Below are positions 50,266 to 57,844 of a DNA stretch of 64,000 nucleotides, one piece after another; position 1 is the stretch's first letter, and every line of letters begins with the position of its first letter. A program made the position numbers and the translations under genes. The DNA is from Streptomyces sp. NBC_01463 (lineage in GTDB: Bacteria > Actinomycetota > Actinomycetes > Streptomycetales > Streptomycetaceae). Under the pieces are notes generated by a model that was given only the letters and a program-made list of their open reading frames with translations, did not search any database and was not told the origin of the DNA. The stretch is from the NCBI GenBank assembly GCA_036227345.1, contig CP109468.1, forward strand, positions 744,001 through 808,000. Direction: 5' to 3'.

Positions 50266-50281
50266 AAATTATCGTTAATTT
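50266..50281. promoter_or_regulatory. Operator upstream of the second GntR gene
   Basis: AAATTA-TCGT-TAATTT, a perfect inverted repeat in the arms. The core ATTATCGTTAAT differs by one spacer base from the site at 35285-35300. Confidence 0.7.
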
Positions 50282-50356
50282 TCCCCCGCCGACTCATCGC
50301 GCTTGCCGGCACGTAGAGCCTTCTGGGGACCGCTGGCCGGGGCAACGTAGACACAG

Positions 50357-50436
50357 TGTTTCCTTTTCACGGGCAGAGATGCAGATGACAGGGCAGGATC
50401 ACCGTCCACGAAGAGATACAGAATGTTTCCTTTCAC
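50357..50436. repeat. Direct repeat upstream of a TetR gene
   Basis: TGTTTCCTTTTCAC at 50357-50370 and TGTTTCCTTTCAC at 50424-50436, 67 bp apart. They lie in the 294-bp gap before the TetR gene at 50531, in locally AT-richer DNA. May be activator or repressor sites, or duplicated promoter elements. Confidence 0.45.
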
Positions 50437-50530
50437 TCGTTGACGTGCTGCATAGGTCTCCGTAGGTTGTGCTCATCGAGGGCGTCCCCATCCCGCGCCC
50501 GAACCGTCAGGCGTTCGGAGCCCGCACACC

Positions 50531-51115
50531 ATGACCAAGAGTCCCCGCGCCGAGTTGGTGCACCGGAAGGTGCTCGACGCCGCAGCGACCCTGCTGGCCG
50601 AGCTCGGTTATCTGGAACTGACGATGGACAAGGTCGCGGTTCTGGCGGGTGTGACCCGCAAGACCGTCTACCACCGGTGGCCCCACAAGGCGGCACTGGT
50701 GGGTGAGTTGCTGATCTCGCAGGCACGGGTCGAAGCCGTGCCTGATCACGGCGACACCCGCCTTGAGCTGAGGTCCCTGCTCGACATGGTGCTGAGGGAC
50801 GTCCGCGGTGAAGGGGGTGCGATCCTCCCCGCGCTCTGGGCGAACATGGGTGACCCCTCGGTCATGGAGCGCTTTCGGCACGAGGTGCTGCTGCCGCGCC
50901 GGCAGAACGCCCGAACCGTGATCCAGCGCGGAATCGCACGCGGCGACATCCCGGCCGACGTGGATGCGGACCTTCTGATCGACACCTGGTCGGGCGTCGC
51001 CATGTTCCGTACCGAGGTCCGTTCCGACGCTTTCCTGCCTGAGCAGGTCGACGAACTCGTCGACCTCGTGATGACGGGCCGAGTGCCCAGGATCCGTCCC
51101 CGCACCGCACGCTGA
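50531..51115 (+). CDS. TetR-family regulator
   Basis: 194 residues from ATG 50531. Helix-turn-helix at about 8-58: AELVHRKVLDAAATLLAELGYLELTMDKVAVLAGVTRKTVYHRWPHKAALV. C-terminal domain of the TetR_C_16-like type (LPALWANMGDPSVMERFRHEVLLPRRQNA). It lies 68 bp before an MFS gene and a hydrolase gene on the same strand, probably its targets. Confidence 0.86.
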   Translation: MTKSPRAELVHRKVLDAAATLLAELGYLELTMDKVAVLAGVTRKTVYHRWPHKAALVGELLISQARVEAVPDHGDTRLELRSLLDMVLRDVRGEGGAILPALWANMGDPSVMERFRHEVLLPRRQNARTVIQRGIARGDIPADVDADLLIDTWSGVAMFRTEVRSDAFLPEQVDELVDLVMTGRVPRIRPRTAR

Positions 51116-51183
51116 CGGACCACCCACCGCCGTGCCGACGGCACCCCCTTGCCCGTACGCCTGCCCCGGAGGTATCCCCAGCC

Positions 51184-52626
51184 ATGCCCGGATCCGCATC
51201 GAGTCGACTTGTCGACCCCGTACGCACGCTGCTCGTTTCCATGGTGCTGGTGGAGGTCACCAGCGGTTTCACTCAGCAGTACCTCTCGCCGCTGCTTCCG
51301 GGGATCGGTGTGCGCAGCGGCATCACCTCCGCCCAGATCAGCTGGATCTACGTCGTCCAGACGGTCAGCATGGCCGTTCTCACCCCGGTGCTCTCCCGCC
51401 TCGGTGACAGCCACGGCTACCGGCGCATCCTGCGGCTGTCCGTCGGCATGGTCACCGTCGGCTCACTGCTGATGGCCCTGTGGCCCACCCTGCCGTTGCT
51501 CCTCCTCGGCGCCGTCCTGCAGGGCGGCGTGGTCGGCTTCATGCCGCTCATGATCGGAATCCTGCGCAACCGGGCCGGTGACGAGGCTTCGCGCCGTGGC
51601 ATCGGCATCCTCGTCGGCGCGCTGCTCCTGGCGACCGGGTTCGGCGGGATCGTGGCCGGTGTCTTCGGTGCGAGTGATGCCAGGCACGGCCTGTGGGTGG
51701 GCGTCGCCGCCGGTGTCCTCGGCCTCGTCGCCTGCGTGGTGATGCCGGATGCCGACACCCGGCCCTCCGCCGAGCGCTTCAGCATGACGGCCTTCGGCCT
51801 GCTCACCGTCGGCCTGGCCGGAGTCGTCCTCGCTCTCTCCCAGGGCTCCGCCTGGGGTTGGACCTCGGCCGCCACCCTGCTCAGCGGTGCCGTCGGGCTG
51901 GCCGCCCTCGCCTTGTGGCCGTATGCCGAGCTCCGCACGGACCGTCCGATGGTGGACGTCCGGGTCTTCCGCAACCGGCGGATCGCGGTGCTCAGCGTGG
52001 TGACCTTCTTCCTCGCCTTCTCCACACTCGGCTCGATCGTCGTCAACGCGACCTTCCTCGCAGCGGATCCGGCTTCCGGCGGGTACGGGTTCGGGCTCGA
52101 TTCCGACGCCATCGGCTGGGCTCTGCTGGCCTTCATCGCGGCGGGGATCACCGCGTCGTCCCTGACGCCCTTCGCGCTGCGCCGCATCGGGGACCGCGCC
52201 ACGCTTCTCGCCGGTGGTGTCGCCACCGCCATCGGCTTCGCCGGGCTGGCGCTCGCCCACGACGACCTCACCGTGTTCCTGATCCTCACCGCCTTCAACG
52301 GCATCGGCCTGGGCGTCTTCGAATCGGCGACCCGGGCCCTGTCCGTCGAGGCGGTTCCGCAGGACGACACCGCGATCGCCGCCGGCATCAACGAACTCGT
52401 ACTGTCCCTGGGCGCGGCCGTCGGTGCCGCCGCGCTCAGTGCCGCCCTGGCAGCTCACTCCGACGTCACCGGTCACGTGGCGACAGGCGGCTACACCACC
52501 GGCTGGTGGATGTGCTGTGCGGGCGGCGTACTCGCCGGAATCTCCGCCCTGCTCCTGCGGAGGCAGTCCCCCCTCCCGGGCACCGAGGTGCCCGCCCCCC
52601 TACCCCAGCCGACCTCCTCGTACTGA
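51184..52626 (+). CDS. MFS transporter (DHA2-like)
   Basis: 480 residues. About fourteen membrane segments, with LSRLGDSHGYRRILRLSVGM (motif A-like) and ATGFGGIVAGVFGASDARHGLW. DHA2-type exporters have this size. It is followed 20 bp later by an M20 amidohydrolase, so substrate export or import tied to hydrolysis of an N-acyl compound is plausible. Substrate unknown. Confidence 0.84.
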   Translation: MPGSASSRLVDPVRTLLVSMVLVEVTSGFTQQYLSPLLPGIGVRSGITSAQISWIYVVQTVSMAVLTPVLSRLGDSHGYRRILRLSVGMVTVGSLLMALWPTLPLLLLGAVLQGGVVGFMPLMIGILRNRAGDEASRRGIGILVGALLLATGFGGIVAGVFGASDARHGLWVGVAAGVLGLVACVVMPDADTRPSAERFSMTAFGLLTVGLAGVVLALSQGSAWGWTSAATLLSGAVGLAALALWPYAELRTDRPMVDVRVFRNRRIAVLSVVTFFLAFSTLGSIVVNATFLAADPASGGYGFGLDSDAIGWALLAFIAAGITASSLTPFALRRIGDRATLLAGGVATAIGFAGLALAHDDLTVFLILTAFNGIGLGVFESATRALSVEAVPQDDTAIAAGINELVLSLGAAVGAAALSAALAAHSDVTGHVATGGYTTGWWMCCAGGVLAGISALLLRRQSPLPGTEVPAPLPQPTSSY

Positions 52627-52646
52627 CCTCCACCCAAGGAGCCCCC

Positions 52647-53861
52647 GTGAGCACCCCCGCTCAGCAGGACACCGCCCGGCACCACACGGCTCAGCACCGC
52701 ATTGCCCTGCGCGACACCGTTCGCGACCGGGCGCACGCCTGGCGCGCGCGCCTGGTGGAGCTCAGCCACCGCTTGCACGCCGACCCCGAAACAGCCTTCG
52801 AGGAGCACCGGTCGGCCGAAGCAGTGGCCGCTCTCGCCGAGTCCGCCGGATTCTCCGTCGAGCGCCGAGCGGGCTCCCTGCCCACCGCCTTCACCGCGAC
52901 ACTGGGCACCGGCGAGCTGGTCATCGCGCTCTGCGCCGAGTACGACGCGCTCCCGGGACTCGGCCACGCCTGCGGCCACAACGTCAACGGCACGGCCGCC
53001 CTCGGCGCGGCGATCGCACTCGGCGCCGTCGCCGATGAGCTCGGCATCACGGTGAAGCTGATCGGCACTCCCGCGGAGGAGGACGCCGGGGGCAAGGTGC
53101 TCCTCATCGAGGCCGGAGTCTTCGACGACGTGGCTGCCGCGATGATGGTGCACGCAGCCCCCTCCGACAGCGTCGGAGGATCCTCCCTCGCCATCAGCGG
53201 CTGGGACGTCGTCTACACCGGCCGGGCAGCACACGCCGCCGCCGCGCCCTGGGAAGGCGTCAACGCCCTCGACGCACTCACCGTGGCGCAGACGGCCATT
53301 GGTCTGCTCCGCCAGCAACTCCCCGGCAGCACCGTGGTGAGCGGCATCATCACCGACGGCGGTTCGGCGGCCAACGTCATTCCCGACCGGGCTGCCGCCC
53401 ACTTCGAGATGCGTGCCCCCACCCTGGAACGGCTTCGGGCGGTCCAGGCCCGGGTCCGCGCCTGCTTCGAGGCGGGCGCCCTCGCCACCGGCGCGTCCGT
53501 GACCATCGAACCCCGGGGCAACGAGTTCGCGGACCTGCGCCAGGACCCGGCGATGAGCGAGATCTACGCGAGTGCGGTCACCGCCCTCGGCCGCACCCTC
53601 GACGAGGAGCCCGGCCTCGGCGGCTCCACGGACATGGGCAACGTCTCTCACGTCGTCCCGGCCATCCATCCGATGATCGGCTACGACACGGGCGGCGCCC
53701 ATCAGCACACCGTCGAGTTCGCGGCGGCCGGCACCACCCCGGCCGCCGACCTGGCGATCCTCGACGGCGCCGTCGCCATGGCCTGGACCGCGGTCGAGCT
53801 CGCCAGCGACCCGCAGCAGCGTCGGCGGCTCCTGGCCAGGAGCCGCCCGGCGGCCACCTGA
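52647..53861 (+). CDS. M20-family amidohydrolase (AbgB-like)
   Basis: 404 residues from GTG 52647, ribosome site AAGGAGCCCCC; an in-frame stretch upstream inside the MFS gene is not real. Metal site: GLGHACGHNVNG (Cys and His), catalytic Glu in GTPAEEDAGGK, His in MMVHAAPSD, and the dimerisation domain with TGRAAHAAAAPWEGVNALDA. This is the p-aminobenzoyl-glutamate hydrolase/aminoacylase group. It is paired with the MFS gene upstream and lies under the TetR regulator. Confidence 0.86.
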   Translation: MSTPAQQDTARHHTAQHRIALRDTVRDRAHAWRARLVELSHRLHADPETAFEEHRSAEAVAALAESAGFSVERRAGSLPTAFTATLGTGELVIALCAEYDALPGLGHACGHNVNGTAALGAAIALGAVADELGITVKLIGTPAEEDAGGKVLLIEAGVFDDVAAAMMVHAAPSDSVGGSSLAISGWDVVYTGRAAHAAAAPWEGVNALDALTVAQTAIGLLRQQLPGSTVVSGIITDGGSAANVIPDRAAAHFEMRAPTLERLRAVQARVRACFEAGALATGASVTIEPRGNEFADLRQDPAMSEIYASAVTALGRTLDEEPGLGGSTDMGNVSHVVPAIHPMIGYDTGGAHQHTVEFAAAGTTPAADLAILDGAVAMAWTAVELASDPQQRRRLLARSRPAAT

Positions 53862-53984
53862 CGGGGACCGACCGGACGCGGACCGGACGCAGCCCCGCAT
53901 CGATACACCCGGTGCGCGAGCTCGCGGGGCGAAGGTACCCGTGACGCCGTTTCTCGACCGACTCACCCGGCCCGACGCCGGAAC

Positions 53985-54015
53985 GGTGGGCCCCCGGTGG
54001 CGAGGGGCGCCCACC
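53985..54015. terminator. Hairpin between convergent genes
   Basis: GGTGGGC and GCCCACC arms, with further CCCC/GGGG pairing inside. It lies between the M20 stop (53861) and the phospholipase stop (54055). Probable bidirectional terminator. Confidence 0.55.
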
Positions 54016-54042
54016 GCCCGGACCAACCGCCCGGACCAACCG
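54013..54042. repeat. 13-bp tandem repeat, 2.3 copies
   Basis: ACCGCCCGGACCA twice and ACCG, directly after the hairpin in the convergent gap. It overlaps the right arm of the hairpin. Simple slippage repeat; no function evident. Confidence 0.65.
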
Positions 54043-54054
54043 TCGGGATCCGGG

Positions 54055-56175
54055 TCAGCCCGAGACGCTCGCCCGACCGTTCTCGATGTGCCCCATCAGC
54101 CGGCGCCGGAAGGTGTCGTCCCCCTCGACGGTGACCTCCAGGTCGTACCAGCCGTGTGCGTCGGCCGCCGAATGCACAACGGTGCGGCTGCGCCCCGGCT
54201 TGACCTTCACGGTCCTTGTCCAGTCACGCAGGTCCGCCTCCTCGACGTATCCGCGCGGCCGCACGTTGAACGTGAGCGTCGTCCGCCCCGTGTTGCGCAG
54301 CGCGATATGCAGATCGAGCTCACGGGCGTCGACCCGCGACGCAACCCCGGCCGGGGCACCGTCCTTCGTGAACCCGGCGAACTCGCGGCGGAACACGTTC
54401 GGTCCCGTCACCGTGAACCGGTACGACGCACCCGTGACGGGCACCGTCAGCCGCGTCGTGCCCTTCACGTCCCGGTGCTGCGGCACCGGGAACTCACCCG
54501 CGTACGGATACAGCGCGAAGTGCGCCGACGAACGCCCGGTGTTGCTGAGGGTCACCCGCACCGCGCCATCCACCACCTCCGCCTGAGCGTCCGGCTGGTA
54601 CGGCAGCGCACGCGCCGGCCGTACACCCGGCTCCTGCACGGGCATGTGCTGCACGAGCGGCGGCCTGGGCGACCAGCGGCCGCTGAACGGCGGAATGGCG
54701 CCCGGCTGCTGCACCTCGGGCCGGCGACGCCCTCGCGAGAAGTCGAAAGCGGAGGTCAGATCGCCGGTGACGGTCCGCCGCCAGCCGCCGATGTTCGGTT
54801 CCCGCACTCCGGTCCAGCGCTCCAGGAAGCGGATCACGGAGGTGTGGTCGAAGACCTCGGAGCAGACGTAGCCACCGACGGTCCATGGCGACACGACGAG
54901 CATGGGCACTCGCATGCCGAGACCGGTGGGCTTGCCCTCCCACTGCTCCTCGGTCACCTCGGGCGAGGCGACCGGCGGCGGCACGTGGTCGAAGAAGCCG
55001 TCGTTCTCGTCGTAGTTGATGATGACGGCGGTGTGCCGCCACACGTCGGGGTGCTTGCCCAGCGCGTCCAGGACCTTGTAGACGATCGTCGCGCTGTGGA
55101 TCGGCGAGGAGACGCTCGGGTGCTCCGAGTCCATGGCGGAGGGCACCAGATAGGAGACCTCCGGAAGCGTGCCCGCCGCCACGTCCTTGGCGAACTCGTC
55201 GGCCAGCGTTCCCGTCTCCACCCGGCGCAACGCCCGCTCGAAGAGGGAGCGTTCGGCCTTGTCCAGGGTGGCGACGCCCTCCTCCAACAGGCCGAACAGC
55301 CGCTCCCGCCCTGCCGCGTCCGCGTCCCGCACGGCGGCGTAGAACGACTCCATGTACGTGTGCCCGCCGGTCCTCGCCAGCGCCTTGCGGGCGATCGCCT
55401 TGAAGGTGGCGAAGAACTCGATCTGGTTGTCGGTGAAGTTCTCCCACTCCGTGTACGTACGCCAGCTGCGCCCGGCCTTCTCCAGCCGCTCCGCATAGGT
55501 GCCCCAGTCGTATCCGGGATGCGTGCCCTCGTCGTACGCGTCGTTGCCGACGGCCCGCTTGCCGTTCGGCTCGTTGCCCGTCTTCCCGCTCCACAGGTGG
55601 TTGCGGTTGGGACTGGTCGAGGAGTGGATGGAGGAGTGGTAGGCGTCGCACACCGTGAAGGTGTCGGCCAGCTCGTAGTGCAGCGGGATGTCACGGCGGT
55701 CGTAGTACGCCATGGTGGCGGCCGTCTTCGCGGACACCCAGCCGTTCATCCACCCGCCGGCCCACGCCTTGCCGCCGCCGCTCCAGGAGTGGTCGAGCGC
55801 GCCGATGTACTGGAGGTCCTTCTTCTGCGTCTCGGCGGCGCCCCGCACCGGGAACGGCAGAACGGAGGTGCCCAGCGGTACGGGCTGCTCGAAGACCGGC
55901 TTGCCCGAGGGCAGCTCGACGGCATTGCGGTCACCGAAGCCGCGTACGCCCCTGAGTGTCCCGAAGTAGTGGTCGAAGGAACGGTTCTCCTGCATCAGGA
56001 TCACCACGTGCTTGATCGCTCCGAGCCCGTCGCGGCCTCCGGACCCCGCCGAATGCGCCGGCTGCGCGGCTATCGCGGCCTGCAGCGAAGGCGGCAGCAG
56101 CGACCCCACCGCCGCAGCGCCGAGCGCACCACCGCCGACCGCGAAGAGCCGTCGCCGTGACATGTTTGTGGTCAA
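54055..56175 (-). CDS. Tat-exported phospholipase C, phosphocholine-specific type
   Basis: 706 residues from TTG 56175, ribosome site GGGAGG at 6 bases; ATG 56161-56163 (MSRRRLF) is the alternative. Tat motif SRRRLFAVGGG, cleavage near AAIAAQPA. Phosphoesterase domain: residues about 50-440 with HVVILMQENRSFDHYFGTLRG, DAYHSSIHSSTSPNRNH, INYDENDGFFDHV and DHTSVIRFLERW. Two beta-sandwich domains (about 90 residues each, DUF756 type) follow. It cleaves phosphatidylcholine or sphingomyelin outside the cell and releases phosphocholine, a phosphorus source. Stands alone. Confidence 0.9.
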   Translation of the reverse strand: MTTNMSRRRLFAVGGGALGAAAVGSLLPPSLQAAIAAQPAHSAGSGGRDGLGAIKHVVILMQENRSFDHYFGTLRGVRGFGDRNAVELPSGKPVFEQPVPLGTSVLPFPVRGAAETQKKDLQYIGALDHSWSGGGKAWAGGWMNGWVSAKTAATMAYYDRRDIPLHYELADTFTVCDAYHSSIHSSTSPNRNHLWSGKTGNEPNGKRAVGNDAYDEGTHPGYDWGTYAERLEKAGRSWRTYTEWENFTDNQIEFFATFKAIARKALARTGGHTYMESFYAAVRDADAAGRERLFGLLEEGVATLDKAERSLFERALRRVETGTLADEFAKDVAAGTLPEVSYLVPSAMDSEHPSVSSPIHSATIVYKVLDALGKHPDVWRHTAVIINYDENDGFFDHVPPPVASPEVTEEQWEGKPTGLGMRVPMLVVSPWTVGGYVCSEVFDHTSVIRFLERWTGVREPNIGGWRRTVTGDLTSAFDFSRGRRRPEVQQPGAIPPFSGRWSPRPPLVQHMPVQEPGVRPARALPYQPDAQAEVVDGAVRVTLSNTGRSSAHFALYPYAGEFPVPQHRDVKGTTRLTVPVTGASYRFTVTGPNVFRREFAGFTKDGAPAGVASRVDARELDLHIALRNTGRTTLTFNVRPRGYVEEADLRDWTRTVKVKPGRSRTVVHSAADAHGWYDLEVTVEGDDTFRRRLMGHIENGRASVSG

Positions 56176-56375
56176 GTTGAACCTCCCGAGTTCCGTCGTA
56201 CAGCCGGGAAACTAATCACGCCGGGTAGCGCGCGGAAGGATTTCGTACTGCATCGCGGTGAACCTCCAACAGGTCGCACAGGAAATTCCAACACCGCACC
56301 TCGAACCCCGAACCGGCTCACCTCCGCTCGGCGCGACGAGGCGGCACGCGAGCTTCCGGCTTGCGCCGTGCGTCG

Positions 56376-56744
56376 TTATCGCCGGGGGCCGTCGCTGGTC
56401 TCGTTGCTGCGAGGTGCGGGTGAAAAGAGCCGCTGGATTCCCGTGGTGTTCAGGATGCGTTCCAGGAACGGGGGCGGATGGTCCAGGTACAGCCGCACAC
56501 TTCGCTCGGCGGCTTTGCGGTGGATCATCAGCAGGGCCGAGATGCCCATGGAGTCGCAGAACCGGAGTGCTGCGCAGTCCAGGCGCAGTTCCTCGATGCC
56601 GGGGTGGGCGTTGAGGCATCGGTCGGCCTGCTGGGTGAGTTCGTCGCTGGTGTCGTAGTCGAGGTCGCCGGTGAGATGAAGATGCGTTGTGCCCGGGCCG
56701 GCTTCAACGGTGATGGTGAAGGGGGTATGGGGCGGGGGGATCAT
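56376..56744 (-). CDS. STAS-domain anti-anti-sigma factor
   Basis: 122 residues; ATG overlaps the upstream gene stop (ATGA). STAS fold: FTITVEAGPGTTHLHLTGDLDY, ELRLDCAALRFCDSMGISALL with phosphorylation site Ser65 in the D-S-x-G motif, and a C-terminal helix. When unphosphorylated, such proteins bind an RsbW-type kinase and free a sigma factor. It is cotranscribed with a cobalamin-binding protein and a SpoIIE phosphatase, which should dephosphorylate it. Confidence 0.9.
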   Translation of the reverse strand: MIPPPHTPFTITVEAGPGTTHLHLTGDLDYDTSDELTQQADRCLNAHPGIEELRLDCAALRFCDSMGISALLMIHRKAAERSVRLYLDHPPPFLERILNTTGIQRLFSPAPRSNETSDGPRR

Positions 56745-57844
56745 GCGGGGACTCCGGGGTGTGTGCCGGCTGCCAGGGGTGCGTCGTCCAGGGCGAAGCG
56801 CGCCCGGTTGAGCAGCCGGGTGGATCGGGGAAAGTCGTTGAGCCGGCCCGCCAGGATGTCCAGGGCAGGGTGCAGGGAGTCCGCTGGCACGTGGCGGGCG
56901 GTGAGGATGCCGGCGGTCCAGATGATGAAGTCGGTGAACAGGTCGTCGTCATCGGTGTAGAGAGCCACCCCGAGGAATTCGACGATGTGCGCGATGTCTT
57001 CGGCGGTGCGCTCGCGCTGCTGAGTGCTGTAGGCGGCCATCGCCGGGAAGCGGTCTTCCAGCTGTGCGAGCACTTCCTTGACGAGCTGCGGCTGGGAGCG
57101 GGCGACCAGTGTGTACTCCTGGTCGGCGAGGTGGGGCAGATCGTCGATCTGCTGCCGCCCCGCGGCGGGACTGTGCCGGGGAAGGCCGTCCGCGAGCAGC
57201 TGGGCGGCGGTACGGGCGTCGGGCGCCCAGGCATTGGCGCCCAGGAGGCGGGCGTGACGGCCGTCTGTCCCGAAGGCCGCTCCGCCGGCGAGGACGGGCA
57301 CTCCGATGGCCTGGCAGGCGGTGATCGCGGCGTGGGCGGTGGGCAGCCGGGTGGGGATCGAACTGGACAGGGCAATCGCGTCGGCACCGTTGTTGTGCAG
57401 GTGTGCGATGAGGTGGGGAGTGGGGACCTGGGCGCCCAGGAAGTCGACCTGCCAGCCTCGCAGGGTGAGGACTTCCGCCAGAAGGCGGGCGGGCAGGACG
57501 TGCCATTCCTGGTCCACGCAGGCGACGGTGATCCGTCCGAGCGTCGGTGGGGTACGGGTGGAGGGATGGTGGGCGAGGGCGGCTATGACGCGTTCGGTGA
57601 TGGCGCTGGCGGCGTGTTCCTGGGCAACGCTCAGGCGGTTGGCCGCCCATTCGCTCCCGACCTTCGACTGCACCGGCGCGATGAGGTCGAGCAGGATCGT
57701 CTCGGCGCCCATGCCGTTCTCCAGGGCGGCGATGAGGATGTCCGCGGCGCGGTGTTCGTCGCGGCTGGTGACCGCTGTCCAGAGCCGGCCGCGCACTGCC
57801 TGGATGCTTTCGCTGCCGGAGCCGGCGTCATCGGTTGAACTCAT
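56741..57844 (-). CDS. Cobalamin-binding protein with CarH/LitR photosensor signature and no DNA-binding domain
   Basis: 367 residues from ATG 57844, overlapping the phosphatase stop by 4 bp; the frame extending to 58105 is a shadow. Residues about 15-95 form a helical cap domain (B12-binding_2) with W66, nine residues, then E76-H77: the W-x9-EH motif of light-sensing CarH/LitR proteins. Residues about 100-225 form the B12-binding domain with E113-x-H115 (EWHVLP), so His115 should ligate cobalt; DFLGAQVPTPHLI follows. Residues about 235-360 are a separate helical domain of unknown role. There is no MerR helix-turn-helix. It lies between STAS and SpoIIE genes, so it probably regulates the partner switch by light or cobalamin. 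Confidence 0.85.
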   Translation of the reverse strand: MSSTDDAGSGSESIQAVRGRLWTAVTSRDEHRAADILIAALENGMGAETILLDLIAPVQSKVGSEWAANRLSVAQEHAASAITERVIAALAHHPSTRTPPTLGRITVACVDQEWHVLPARLLAEVLTLRGWQVDFLGAQVPTPHLIAHLHNNGADAIALSSSIPTRLPTAHAAITACQAIGVPVLAGGAAFGTDGRHARLLGANAWAPDARTAAQLLADGLPRHSPAAGRQQIDDLPHLADQEYTLVARSQPQLVKEVLAQLEDRFPAMAAYSTQQRERTAEDIAHIVEFLGVALYTDDDDLFTDFIIWTAGILTARHVPADSLHPALDILAGRLNDFPRSTRLLNRARFALDDAPLAAGTHPGVPA

